Of a stretch of DNA of 64,000 bases, positions 17,733-28,707 are shown one piece after another; the first letter of the stretch is position 1, and each line of letters opens with the position of its first letter. Origin of the DNA: Leishmania donovani (lineage: Eukaryota; Euglenozoa; Kinetoplastea; Trypanosomatida; Trypanosomatidae). Where the stretch lies: positions 487,601 to 551,600 of the forward strand of contig NC_018263.1 of NCBI RefSeq assembly GCF_000227135.1. The letters run 5' to 3'. The translations under genes and the position numbers were made by a program. The notes under the pieces were generated by a model. That model was not told the DNA's origin, ran no database searches, and saw only the letters and a program-made list of their open reading frames with translations.

Positions 17733-20700
17733 GGTTGCTTCTGCCGTGTCTTTGTTACGTGTGAGATCTTGGGTTTCAAACAGCGCAGAGACCAATCAGC
17801 GATACAACTGCCTTTCCGCTTGAATACTGCGACGCAGTCTGTCTCGAGTGTATAGGAGACAGCACAGCACACGCACACACACAGGCAGTCAGTCAGGCAG
17901 GCAGGCAGGCAAGCGGTTGCGGAAGGTCAAACAGCGTCGCTTTTTTTTTGCTGTGACCTACAAGTGCAACACGAAAGATATGTGAACGAGAGAGAGGGGA
18001 AGAGGCGGCACGCGATGTTTTTCTGTATTTGTTTCTCTGCCTATTTTCAGCCGGTATCGAAGAGACTCGCAGCGAAAATGGAAAACCGTCTCCTCTTCGA
18101 GCACAACAGCGATGGCTAACTTATTGTGGGGAGGAGCGCCAATGAAGGGGAGTGGAGGAGGAGAGACACAAAACAAACAGAAAAAAAAACGAATAGAAGC
18201 ACAATGGTGAGAGAGAGAAAAGGAGAAGAGAGCGTGTGACGGAAAAACACACACACACGGAACTACGGTGTGCGTAGAGGTAGGGACGCACAGACGACGG
18301 TGGCAGCAGTAAAGAAAGTAAAAGGAGGGCAGATGAAAGGAGGAGAGGGTTCCAGCGCTGAAAAACTGATTTGCACGGGGGAAGGCAGAAGGGTAATCCG
18401 CACGCGTCGGCAAGAGCGAGGGTCTTGTGTACAGCTAGCGTAGTTGAAAGGAAGAACACCACCAGGGGGGGGGAGAGAGCGTTGCGAGAATATCCTCATC
18501 TTGCCACTCCAAACCGCAGTGGCGCAACCCTCTTCCAGTTTTTCGTTTCTTTGCTCAGGACATGTCAGTATTTGTTCTCGTGTGTTCTTTTCTAGTGTGG
18601 CGGTACGGGAATAGAGGTAGAGTACACCTAAAGAGAGCCTCCTGTATGCGGTTGCCGAGAGACCGCCTCAGTAGCCTAATTATCGCCTGCACAGTTCACC
18701 ATTCCGCACCCCGAAGGCACGAAAAGAAAACGCACATCTCGAATGCCTGCATAAACGCGCACACACCGTCTACGCCTCGGCCAGCTCACCGCAAGCGACG
18801 TCCGCGTGAAAGCCATAAATGGATAACTCTGTGGCCAGAGAGGGATCGGCAAACCGAGCAAAACCTATCCAAGGGCCAGGCAAGCACCCCCTCTGTAGAA
18901 GCTGATCTCACCCGTGCACCCCTGTGACTGGTGCGAAGGCGGCGGCCATCCGTTTGCATAGTGTTTGTACAAACAGCACTCAGCTCCTCCACAATCGCCA
19001 ACACATAGTGTCAGGAGCCTTTTGTGCACCCCGCTGCCACACGTACCGGCCAGGTCCCATTTTTTTCTCTCCGTCAGCCGGGCACGCCAGGACTCCAATG
19101 CGAGAATATATTCGTGTACGCGAATAACATATATATGTCTATATTTGTGTTGGTGCATTTCGATGTGTGAACACAACAGAAAGTCGAAACAACAAAGAAA
19201 ACAATATGATGGGCCCCACTTGTCCAGCAGGAGTAGGGGGTGGGTGGGTGAGTGTAGGGGCAGAGAGTGGCGTGAATGGCATCCGCCACTCGATCCAATC
19301 AACGATTGGAGAAACGGCACAAACAAAAACACAACACGAAAAAAAGATTGCAGAGCAAGCAACAGGAGAGCAAGCACCCCTCGTAGAGAAAACCGAAAGC
19401 GAGGCAAGGCCGAGAGTGACAGTTCCAGTTCACTACTAGGACCAACTCTGGCCAGCCCACTTTTTTTGCCTCTCTTTCCCAGACTGCCGAGGTGGCCACA
19501 TGTGTCAGCGGAGAGTTTAGCAGCCCACACGGAGAAAAAAGGAAAAAAAGTCAGGACAGCAACGTGCGCCAGCGGTGATGAACCAACTCACACACATTCA
19601 TGCACGTGGTTCATGCACAAGGAATAACGACGAAGTGAAGGGATTGCAGAAAGCAAGGAGGACAAGTCGTGCTCCCCCTCCATCCCCCTGAAAAAGAGAC
19701 ACCCTGGTCAGCCACACCCTGTTGCCCACTCTACTCACCAAAGACAGACACTACTGTGTACTAGACACCACCAAGCCCGACTAGAACTGTCAAGGGCAAG
19801 TAGAGGTAGTATCTGCATCGAGAGATCGTTGAGGGTCCCTTGCACAGCAGCAGTATGCACGCCTTGTAGCTGTTCTTCTCTGTGTCTCCAGTCAGCGCGT
19901 GGTCGACCTGCAGGGCAAGCAGCGTGGGCACGCAGACATGAGATGCATCCCTCCAAAGGATCCGCGGAAACTGGCGAAGAGAGAAGGGGGCAGGAAAAGA
20001 GCGGCAAGGAGAGACTTGCGAGCATGAGAGGCACAGCAAAGATCGGGGACGAGTCGATGGCCGTAAACCATGATCCAGGGCTCTTGGTAGGTGTTTGAAA
20101 TGCGCTGACGCGGGTTTGACACCGGAGCGGTCGCATACGCACATGCAAGACGCACATACATGCAGAGACATATGCTGCTTTGTCTCAGACTTGAACGCAC
20201 AGCCCTTGGCAGTGCAGCAGCCCGCGTCTCGACAAGAACCGGCCATACAGCTTGGGCTCGTACGGTCATAAGGGCTGGCATACGCGCACACACACGTACA
20301 CACCCTGTGACGGCGTCTTCTTTTTGCTGTTGCTGCCGCTGTTTGTAGTGCGCACCCTTTTGACGCACCGTCTTCGTTCCACGAGGATGGGGGGCGGGGA
20401 CGACCTGCGATTCAAAACGTGAACGATCCAACAACGAAAACCGAAGGAGGAAAATACGCTAACGTACATCGAAGAGAGAGGCAAGGAGAGGCGTGGGTGA
20501 TGACCACCAAACAAAAAAAAACGTTAAAGAGATGCTCCCGCATGACCGAGAGACGAGCGAGAACGATGGGACGCAGCATGGCATCCGCTTTTCTTCACAG
20601 ACAGAAGCAAGCAGGCACCACCGATGCGGCGTTCCTTCTCTTCCCCCCCCCGCCCCCTTTTCTCTTGGCACCACACGCGGCCAAGACCTCATCCTCCCTA

Positions 20701-20806
20701 CACGCACACACACGCAAAACCAAAAGAAAAATGAGAGCCCGACTCGGGCCCAAGAGGAGAGGCAGCAAGTGGGCACAGACATCAGCCGCCAAGGAAGACA
20801 ACATAG
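17733..20806 (-). other. Long intergenic region of about 3 kb
   Basis: No gene is supported. Open frames such as 18865-19530 minus and 18965-19627 plus overlap each other and have no protein-like pattern. Contents include A-runs, GA-rich tracts, a GTCAGGCAGG tandem near 17888-17912, and CA repeats near 18248-18258. It probably consists of the long 3' UTR of the pseudoprotease gene and the 5' region of VCP. Confidence 0.55.
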
Positions 20807-22459
20807 CTAGCGGTGGGTGCTTGCTATGAGTGCTGGCAGTGAGATGCGCAGTGCATCGATGCCCCGTGGGTTCTCCAAAATGATGCCGCGGCAGGTGGGC
20901 ACATTACCAAGTCCCCACAGCGCCCGATTGCCGCTCACCAAAAGGCTATCAAGGTCCTTGTATTCCAAGATGATATGAATGAGGAGGTCAATCAGATACG
21001 CCATGCTGGCGGCTGCGTACTCCGGGGTGTTATTACACATCAGCTCAACCGTATGCGGGTACTGCGCCAGCTCTGCCACAAACCCGACGACTATTTCCAT
21101 GAGAAAGATTTGCTTCGGCTTCTCTTCGATGAGATGGGTAATGTGCTCGATGACATGCTGTTGCACCAAATCGCGTGCAAACTCCTCGCTAAGTCGCGCA
21201 AGGGTTGCAAAGAAGCTCAGCGCAAACTTCTGCAGCACGACGCTCTCACGGAACTGCTGAAAGCCGGGGTATAGCGCCTTCAACGCACGCGCGCCGTGAG
21301 CCTCAGAGAAGTTTGGCGCCGCACGGCACCCGACGATGTTGTGCAGCAGCACCGCGCCAAACTCGAGCACCGTCTCGTTCGCAGGAAATGACTCCACAAC
21401 GTCGAGGATGGTGTGCACGCCTTCCTTTTTGATAATGGTGGCTAGATGCGCCTCCTCGCCAATGCTCACATTCCAGAGAGCGCGTAAGCCGATCTCCGAA
21501 AGCTTCTCGTCGCTACAGAAGAGACTAAGGTTCTGCAGAATAACCTCGATGCCGCCATTCGAGGCGATACTCTTGACCAGCTGCGGCTTTGCCGTCAGCT
21601 CGCACAGGCGCCATATCACCTGCCGGGTCATGGACTTGCCTTTAAAGTTGGCGAGGATGGCGATGATGCGCGTGATGTCGTTCGTCAGGTACCACGTGTC
21701 CCACACATCCTCGAACGTGACGTCCTCCTGCGGGAGATGCGGCAGCTGCACGTTGGCGAAGAGGTGCTTCACAATAGAGATCAGCGACAGGATGCGGTTC
21801 ACGACTCCCTCGCCATCTGCCCTGCTCTGCGATTGCAGGCCGACCAGCTGGCCGTGCTCGTTGAACGCAGGACAGCCAGCTGTCCTCCAGCCCCCGTTGG
21901 ACTTGAGGAAGCTCACATTGCCGCGGCAGCGCAGCACTTCCTCGAAGCGCTTCTGCTCCACGTACGGCGCCTGCACGGAATCAAAGTTGCCCTCGCCGGT
22001 CGCGGATAGCGTGGAGGAGAAGGTCGCTTTTCCGTCCAATGGAGCTGCTGCGGTGCCGGCCACGTCTCCGATTGGGTGCTCTACGATCAGTACTACATCG
22101 CCTTCCTCCACAGGTGCCCACCCTTTCTCAGTGAGTGCCATGTGCACCGGTGTGACGTTGAACAGCGGCGCCTCCTCGCAGCTGATAAGGCAGTAGTCCA
22201 TTTCTGGCGGATAGCGGGAGGCGAAGTAGTAGCGCTGCGGCTGCAGTTGCACATCCACGGCGCTTTTCTTGGTTCCCTCAAAGAACGTGGCCACAACGTG
22301 CGTGGCACGCGACTGCGTAGGGATAGCGGTGGCAGACGTCAGCAGCAGCCCCGGTGCCACCAGCACACCCGAGCCCACAGTCTTGTTCGTGTTCCGCTCA
22401 CGAAGCCGGCATACCGCAGGGATATTGATGCGGTTGCTGTTCGTCAGAGTCGACGTCAT
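20807..22459 (-). CDS. Trypsin-like pseudoprotease with armadillo-like C-terminal repeats
   Basis: Predicted 550 residues. The first 250 or so have the layout of a trypsin-fold protease: VGSGVLVAPGLLLTSATAI, then MDYCLISCEE, then a GGWRTAGCPAFNEHGQLVGL block. Aligned by eye with LTAAHC, DxxLI and GDSGGP, the His is Thr and the Ser is Ala while the Asp remains, so proteolysis is unlikely. From about residue 260 come repeated helices (IASNGGIEVILQNLSLF, GLRALWNVSIGEEAHLATII, LLHNIVG) typical of armadillo/HEAT-like proteins. The frame extends to 23110, but the upstream 217 residues look like translated UTR, so MTSTLTNSN at 22459 is chosen; a longer N-terminus is possible. No signal peptide. Function unknown; a scaffold or binding role is inferred. 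Confidence 0.75.
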   Translation of the reverse strand: MTSTLTNSNRINIPAVCRLRERNTNKTVGSGVLVAPGLLLTSATAIPTQSRATHVVATFFEGTKKSAVDVQLQPQRYYFASRYPPEMDYCLISCEEAPLFNVTPVHMALTEKGWAPVEEGDVVLIVEHPIGDVAGTAAAPLDGKATFSSTLSATGEGNFDSVQAPYVEQKRFEEVLRCRGNVSFLKSNGGWRTAGCPAFNEHGQLVGLQSQSRADGEGVVNRILSLISIVKHLFANVQLPHLPQEDVTFEDVWDTWYLTNDITRIIAILANFKGKSMTRQVIWRLCELTAKPQLVKSIASNGGIEVILQNLSLFCSDEKLSEIGLRALWNVSIGEEAHLATIIKKEGVHTILDVVESFPANETVLEFGAVLLHNIVGCRAAPNFSEAHGARALKALYPGFQQFRESVVLQKFALSFFATLARLSEEFARDLVQQHVIEHITHLIEEKPKQIFLMEIVVGFVAELAQYPHTVELMCNNTPEYAAASMAYLIDLLIHIILEYKDLDSLLVSGNRALWGLGNVPTCRGIILENPRGIDALRISLPALIASTHR

Positions 22460-23287
22460 TGGCACTAGTTTGCCCGCCCGTGTCTTGTGCGTGCACAAAC
22501 GTCTGCGCACCCGTCTAGCCAGTGAGGTGTGTCTCTCTACTTGCAGATCCAGCTTGAGGCCTTCGGAAACGAGGCGTGTGCCACGGCGCGGGGGAAAAGA
22601 CAAGCGGTGACTGCACATGTGCATTATGCCCAGTAAGGATGAAAAGCGCAGAGAGCCATTCAGAAGACCGCGCGAAGAGAGAAGGGGGAGAGTGCGTTCT
22701 CGAGAAGCATGCCACCGGCATGCTGTGACGGCCTTTTCCATTTGGCCGATGAGTGACGTCATCACAGGGTGCGCAGAGCGCAGCGGTCGAGACAGTACAC
22801 ACGTGCCGCGTTGTTGTCCTTGCCCCGCAGCCGGGATCCACGTAGAGCGAAATAAAACGGTCCGTCGGCTGCGGAGGAGGTGGGCCAGCCATACACAAGC
22901 AGGACGCAGCGACAGAGAGGAGACCAGAGTGCATGCGTGAGGGGAGGAGAGGAGGAGAGGAGTATCGGCATGCCATCTCCTACTTTTTTTTGGTTCCGTT
23001 TCTGCTTTGTCGTTCAAAGAAGTGTACACGCCCGTGAATGTCACGTACACCCACACGGGGCGCAGAGAGGAAGACACGTATATCGCAAGCGACAAAGAGA
23101 AGTACATCACAGGCTCCCCACGACGAAGAGAATGGGTATCAGAGAGAAAAAGCAGAGAGCGTCAGTGCAACCTGCGCGCGATTGCGTCCTGCGATCGATG
23201 CTTTTCTGGGTCTTGTGCTGCAACCGTCCTCCGGCGCACCCCCCCCTCCTTGTCCAATCCCACCCTGACAGCGCCCAAGATACCATT
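22460..23287 (-). other. Intergenic region
   Basis: The frame of the pseudoprotease gene stays open to 23110 but looks noncoding in this part. No other gene seen. Confidence 0.5.
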
Positions 23288-26200
23288 CTACAGCTGTCCC
23301 ATAACCTCACGTGCATCGCGCGTCCACAGTTCTCCAAAGGTGAAGTAACGGCGACAGCTGAAGCAAAACGCTGCCTTCTCCGACGAGGTGCCGCTCTCCT
23401 CACGGCAGCAGGAGGTCAGCGGGGTAAGGCAGTTGGGACATGGCCCTCGTTCCACCTCCGTTGGCGTCATGACGTAGCGCGACGAGGGCCACGGCGTGCT
23501 ACTGTTGACTGAGATGCTTGTGCGATCCTGCTCGGCGGTGGCCGCATCCGGCCTACGAATCGAGGAGACAGGGTGTCCGTTCACGTGCACCTGCAAGGTC
23601 GACGGGCCACGCGGGGTGTCATGAGCAATGGCGTACGAGAACGCGCCGCGCGGGGTGGACACTGGCGTGTAGCGCCGATACGGTGAGTTCGACGGCGACG
23701 AATGAGCGCCACTACCGGCTCTCGCGGATCGACTGCGTGGCTGTGCGTACGCCCGGTCAGAGATGCTGTACCGGCTACTCTTTCCCTGTCGATGCCACTC
23801 TTCGTGCTTTCGGCGAGCTTCTCGAGTGTGACTCAGCTGCAGCTGCACCTTTAGCTTATCCTCTGCCTCTTTGGACAAGAAGAGTAAGTTGCGTGTTTTG
23901 GCCAGCTCTTGCTGAAGTTTGGCGATCTGGGCATCTTTGCGTTCCTCCGCAGTAGGGTAGAGACGACACAACGCTGCCGGACGAGCGTGGCTTTCCGCCC
24001 CGCCGGCAGAGATGCGCTTCAGCTCCTGCTCCAGTGCACGGCGGTCACTGTTCGCAGCGCTCAGCTGCGCTTGAAGCCTGCCCAGCGCCTGGGTGTTGGC
24101 GTGAGCGTGCTCCATACGCTCCAGTACATCCCGATGGAGCGCCTTTAGCTGGCGCAGCTGCCCCGCCTGCGTGCGAATCACGGTTACGAGGTCCTCCAGC
24201 TTGCCGATAAGGTGCGCAGCCTGATGCAGAGCGCATGCCAGCTCGGGAGAGTCGGTGACCGGGCAAAGGTTCTCTGGGGCAGCCCAGTGGGTGAGTAGCG
24301 CGTCCGCCTGTTGATGCTCTTCGCTGGACTGCGCCTGAATCACTCGCGACTCGACGCAGTGCCGCAGCGATGCTAGCAGAGCCCGCATTGCAATCTGCAG
24401 CTCGCTCGTCAAGGCGCGGCCTTGTGCGCTGCAACCGCCTCCCTCCTCCTGGGCCACCACTACCGAAAGGTTCGCGACTGTGTACGCAGGCTCCACGGAG
24501 TCGTTGAGGCGGTAGCGACCGGCAGCACCGCCTGGCACTTCCACCCAGAGCTCCTGCTGCAACAGCACAGCCGCTCTCTTCTGTGCGTGGTGCGTCCTCC
24601 AAATGGCCCAGTACCGTTCTCGCAACGACATGTGAGCTGTACCTTCCACGTGTGCCGCCGCCACTCGCAGCGCAGCAAGCGGCAGCGCCTTCCGTTGCGG
24701 CGGTCCACCTTGCGATGCCTTGCTCTCCTCCGTGTGAGGCACGGCAGCGGCTGCCGGCACCACAGTTCCTACTCGTGTCGTTTGTGGCGTCGCCACCAGA
24801 GCAACCGCGGGACTAACAGGCGAAGCAGCCGTGGTGCTCGCTACTGTCGACGGTGTCGAAGCACTCGCGGTGCCACTCGCAGAGTTCCAATGACTTGGTG
24901 GGACGCTCACCGCAATAGACGGTGCGGCCGCACTGACCTGCGCAAAGGCCACCACCGCGCCGAAGCTCCCCGACTCCGCCGAGGAGCTCGCACCGCTCGT
25001 CGTAGGCTCACCAGCGATGTTCTTAGCGCATTGGGCAGCATAGCGCACCTCCGATTGCGCCATGACCTCCTCCTCGCCACTTTTGTACGTCTCCAGTATG
25101 CTTTCTACCCGCCCCACCGACGAGGCGGCACTGCCTGGAGCATTCGTGGTTGTTGGGCTGGCGCTTGGTGGTGTGTTGGACACACCGCCAGCGCCCGCAG
25201 TTGTCAACAGCCTGTGAGCCTCCTCTCGGTTCAGTGGGGCCGGCTCCGCTCCGTAGCGTCGCACGAGCTGCTGGATTGCCACCTCCTCCTTCCCAGAAAA
25301 CTTCTTCAGCGTGCCATCAACCGTGTGCAGCTTCGCAGGGTTGTACGCGTTGTAGAAAGCGACTAGGCGCTCTCGGTAGTTACCACCGATCGCCATCGAT
25401 TCCGCAGCGCTCGCCTTGTTTGGTGGGGCTACAGCTGTGGAAGCAGCTGTGTGGCGAGGCAGCGAGCCGTCCAGTGGAGACGTCACCGTCGCCAGCGGCC
25501 TTCTATCGGTATTTGGCAGCTGCGTTCCGACGGTGGAGTCGCCGTAGGCGCTGGCCACTGGTGGGGCTGCGGGTATGGTTGCTGCTACAACTTTCGCGGT
25601 GGTTATGAGGGGCACTGCGGCACCTTCCTTGACCTCGGGCACAGCCGCCACCTGTTTCTCGACAGCGGGCACTGCCGGACTTGCATGTGCCGAAGCTTCT
25701 GCATGAGTCGCTAATGACGTCAACTGCCGTCCCACGCCAGAAGCTGGCGCAAGCTGTTCCCTTGCCGCCTCCGGAACCTTAGTCGTTGCCACACGCTCAG
25801 TGGAGGGCTCTGGCCCGTATTTCTTCACCAGCTGCTGGATCACCTCTTCCTCTCGACCGGCATACCGCCTCAACGTCCCATTAACCTTGCTCAGCTTCGC
25901 CGGCTCGTACGTGGAGTAGATGGCTACAAGTCGATCATAGTACGACGGCTTCGTATGTGGATTGGCCTCGTCTGCCGAAGCGGAGTGCGATTGCGTGCTC
26001 TCACGCGCGTCGGGGCCGGACGACGGCAAAACAAGGGCTTTGGGAGACAGATCGACCTCCCCTAGAGCCGGCTCGGGCCCGTACCTTTTCACCAGCTGTT
26101 GCAGCACGTCTTCCTCGTAGCCGCGGTAACGGTCGAGTGCCACTTCGACCTTGTGTATCTGGCCAGGGTCGTACTTGATGTACATGGCACGCATGCGGCG

Positions 26201-26620
26201 CCGATACTCATCTGTCGCCCGCGGCGTGGTCATGAGAGACGGCGATGTGGAGGCGATGGTGGTGCCGTCTAGCCTGCTAGCGTCCCCTGCAGCGGCGGTG
26301 CTGCACAAGAGCTGATTTTGCGTACTGCCACGCTCGGCGTCTGCACCGCTTTGCATCAGCATGAGGATGTGTGAATCACTCTGTTCGAAGTCCAGCTGAA
26401 GGGCCGAGGGGGTATCTGTGGGGCGTAGCGGGCCGGCAGCCGCGACAAGCTCCCCGGTCAGCGACGAGCGCCTTGTCGTGTACAAGTCATACGCATCGAG
26501 CGGCGTTGCCTTGCCAGCAGCTTCTTGGACCTTCTTGAAGATGGACTCGAAGCTGTCGGACTGCTTCGCCTCAAGAGAAATGGTAGATGCCAGTGGACCA
26601 CCAACAATAGAGAACCTCAT
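23288..26620 (-). CDS. KYGPEP-repeat, coiled-coil protein with C-terminal Cys cluster
   Basis: Predicted 1110 residues, conserved-hypothetical type. The first 90 residues may form a small ubiquitin-like or PB1-like fold (MRFSIVGGPLASTISLEAKQ). Three repeats of about 45 residues lie near 140-185, 228-268 and 416-457, each with a Tyr-rich helix, PAKLxxV, a GxEEE segment and an ending QQLVxxYGPEP; the third has YGAEP. A degenerate fourth (VESILETYKSGEEEVMAQSE) lies near 503-530. Such repeats are common in trypanosomatid cytoskeletal and flagellar proteins, from memory. Ala/Pro/Ser/Thr-rich linkers follow, then a coiled coil near 820-925 (LGRLQAQLSAANSDRRALEQ). The C-terminus has CPNC, CC and CFSC near 1056-1093, possibly a zinc ribbon. 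Start ATG at 26620 is the first in the frame. A flagellar or cytoskeletal role is inferred only. Confidence 0.8.
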   Translation of the reverse strand: MRFSIVGGPLASTISLEAKQSDSFESIFKKVQEAAGKATPLDAYDLYTTRRSSLTGELVAAAGPLRPTDTPSALQLDFEQSDSHILMLMQSGADAERGSTQNQLLCSTAAAGDASRLDGTTIASTSPSLMTTPRATDEYRRRMRAMYIKYDPGQIHKVEVALDRYRGYEEDVLQQLVKRYGPEPALGEVDLSPKALVLPSSGPDARESTQSHSASADEANPHTKPSYYDRLVAIYSTYEPAKLSKVNGTLRRYAGREEEVIQQLVKKYGPEPSTERVATTKVPEAAREQLAPASGVGRQLTSLATHAEASAHASPAVPAVEKQVAAVPEVKEGAAVPLITTAKVVAATIPAAPPVASAYGDSTVGTQLPNTDRRPLATVTSPLDGSLPRHTAASTAVAPPNKASAAESMAIGGNYRERLVAFYNAYNPAKLHTVDGTLKKFSGKEEVAIQQLVRRYGAEPAPLNREEAHRLLTTAGAGGVSNTPPSASPTTTNAPGSAASSVGRVESILETYKSGEEEVMAQSEVRYAAQCAKNIAGEPTTSGASSSAESGSFGAVVAFAQVSAAAPSIAVSVPPSHWNSASGTASASTPSTVASTTAASPVSPAVALVATPQTTRVGTVVPAAAAVPHTEESKASQGGPPQRKALPLAALRVAAAHVEGTAHMSLRERYWAIWRTHHAQKRAAVLLQQELWVEVPGGAAGRYRLNDSVEPAYTVANLSVVVAQEEGGGCSAQGRALTSELQIAMRALLASLRHCVESRVIQAQSSEEHQQADALLTHWAAPENLCPVTDSPELACALHQAAHLIGKLEDLVTVIRTQAGQLRQLKALHRDVLERMEHAHANTQALGRLQAQLSAANSDRRALEQELKRISAGGAESHARPAALCRLYPTAEERKDAQIAKLQQELAKTRNLLFLSKEAEDKLKVQLQLSHTREARRKHEEWHRQGKSSRYSISDRAYAQPRSRSARAGSGAHSSPSNSPYRRYTPVSTPRGAFSYAIAHDTPRGPSTLQVHVNGHPVSSIRRPDAATAEQDRTSISVNSSTPWPSSRYVMTPTEVERGPCPNCLTPLTSCCREESGTSSEKAAFCFSCRRYFTFGELWTRDAREVMGQL

Positions 26621-27471
26621 GGCTTAACGAGTCACGCAGAGCCTTGACGATGATGTGGAGAGTGCAGCACACTTGAAGGAAAGAATAAACTAAGGAAGAC
26701 GGCGACGAGACCAGTTGTCGTGGTGCGTCGCCGGTGCCAGCCACGCAGGTAGAGAAAGTCTTCGTGTACAGAAGGCGAACAGCAAAACAGACCAGCAGTA
26801 GCCTACTCTATGTAGAAGTACAACCCGTTGTCGCGCTACCACTGTGCTCCGAGTGTGGACAGTAGAGAGGTAGTAAGCTTGAATACAGGTTTCGGTGCAA
26901 AGCAAGCAGCAGAAGAAAGGGGATGCCCTCTGCAACGTGCGCGCCTTCGCTCGGCGTGCACACGCACAACAACACAGAAAAAAAAGGCGTCTAAGCAGCA
27001 ACGGCAAGTGAAACGGAGCGAAGCGCGCACCCACACACAAGCGTAGGTGCGCGCGGGTGAATCGCACGTCGTACGAGGTCCTGGTGTCAACGACAGAGAG
27101 AGAGAAGTGCACAAACGGAAGCAGCAGAGATGGTTGGGGGCAGTAGAGGCGCTGCGACATCAGCATTCCGCCACGCCTACGCGCTGGAGGGTGTCCCTCG
27201 AGTACGATGAAGGCGATGAATTGGTGTGATGGCGGCCGTAGAAACACGGCTTGAACGCCTACCGCCTCCTTTTGGCGCGTAAAAAGATGATGCGCTATGG
27301 AAGTGGTGCTCTTCTCAGTCTCTACGCACTTCTTGTTTTCCCATGCACTTACTAGCGGAAGCGCTGCCTCCACGAAATCCACAGAGAAGCAAGACGCCAG
27401 CTCCCGCGCTGGGTACGGACACAGCAGTTCGCGAACGTAGACTAATAACCGCAAGAGGCAAACAGCACGAT
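26621..27471 (-). other. Intergenic region
   Basis: No gene supported. A 261-codon minus frame (26690-27475) is open but Cys/Leu/Arg-rich without domain pattern and overlaps the end of the next gene. Confidence 0.5.
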
Positions 27472-28026
27472 TCACCGCGTCACACTTTCTTGGATGCCCT
27501 GGCTCGCCGACTTGATGCGTTGCAGCATCGATCCGTACTCTCTTTGAAACACATGTTGACGCCCCAGTCGCATCGCGGCGTCGTCGGCGTAGCGGCAGCG
27601 ATGCGGCTGGCTCCCGTGCAACTCTACCTCATCGCAAAGCGGAGTGAGACAGGGCTCGCGCAGGAGCGTCTCAGAATAGACCTCTCCTGAGGTGCGCATT
27701 TGTCTATGGCTGCTGAAGGTGCAGACATCGTCTTCGGTCCAACCGCACTTGGGGCAAGACCATCCACTACGAGGCCTACCGTCGGCTACGGACATCACCC
27801 ACCGTCCGTGCCGCTCAGTGACGCAGAGGCTCACGATGCGCTGAAAGTCGGTCAGGGCATCGCAGACAAGCCGTGTGCGAGCCTCCATCTCTGCGCAAAG
27901 AACTTCCTGCACCTTCAGTGGGCAGCTACTACACGCTGCCGGCGTAAACTGTGAGCGGTATAGTCGCGGATCTTGGGTAAAGGTGCCATCAGACGGCACG
28001 CCAGGTACAGCAGCCGTGCAGTACAT
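27472..28026 (-). CDS. Small Cys-rich conserved-hypothetical-type protein
   Basis: Predicted 184 residues, not recognised. It has CSSC near residues 32-35, a helix of charged residues (EVLCAEMEARTRLVCDAL), then SGWSCPKCGWTEDD near 88-101. The paired CxxC motifs suggest one zinc site. The C-terminal 60 residues form a helix-like segment (HVFQREYGSMLQRIKSA). Composition is protein-like and differs from the Arg/Ser-rich chance frames around it. It lies between the KYGPEP-repeat gene and the amastin relic on the transcribed strand. No membrane segment or signal peptide is obvious. Confidence 0.6.
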   Translation of the reverse strand: MYCTAAVPGVPSDGTFTQDPRLYRSQFTPAACSSCPLKVQEVLCAEMEARTRLVCDALTDFQRIVSLCVTERHGRWVMSVADGRPRSGWSCPKCGWTEDDVCTFSSHRQMRTSGEVYSETLLREPCLTPLCDEVELHGSQPHRCRYADDAAMRLGRQHVFQREYGSMLQRIKSASQGIQESVTR

Positions 28027-28707
28027 GTTTGGGACGTCAATCGAACACTCGCTGTACAGAGATCTACTCTAACGGAAAATCCGAACTCCGTTCAATGGTG
28101 AGGTAGGGAGAGGCGGTAGCAGCGAGGCGGGTTGGGCAGCACGTGCAGTCTTCGAAAACAGGCCAGCGCACAGAGCGGACAGAGCTGTGGTCGATCCTCA
28201 GCGATCTACACTTTCGCTCACTTCCCTTCTTGTTTTTTACCGGGAGCGGAGGATACGATGCTGCTAGCCCTTACGCGCCACTTACTCTATCACCTGCGGC
28301 AGAGACACACACACGCGGGTCCGTCAAGAAAGCGCAGCAGGGATGTCGGGTAAACGCCTATGGGTGTTCAAAACAAAGGGCAGCGGCCAAGAGACCAAAA
28401 AAAGGTGACCGTCACACTCCAATGTAATTTGGTGCAAAAGGCAGCTGGCAAGATCAGTACAGCAGGTACAATGAGAACAGGAGAGCGAAAGTTGCGGGCG
28501 AGATGACACACACGCGGACGAGCCTGCCAGACACGCCGCCGACGCATGGCACCGATGGAAACGCCAGATGAAGACGGCGAGGCCATACCCCCTTCCCCAC
28601 GGCCCGACCCGAGAAGGCCGTCGTGAAACAGGCCCCGGGGCGCGGGGATGCGGGGACTGCGCGGGCGCGCTGCCACGCGCCGCTGGGGCGCGGCGTCCCG
28701 GTGGTGG

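Noticed and set aside
18865..19627. 221- and 220-codon frames on opposite strands
   Set aside because: They are mutual shadows in a long intergenic region with no protein-like features; expected as chance in this base composition.
22460..23110. N-terminal extension of the pseudoprotease
   Set aside because: The frame is open but low in protein-like pattern; start set at 22459. A longer form cannot be excluded without spliced-leader mapping.
26690..27475. 261-codon minus-strand frame
   Set aside because: Cys/Leu/Arg-rich, overlaps the stop of the neighbouring gene, and lacks a domain; more likely UTR.
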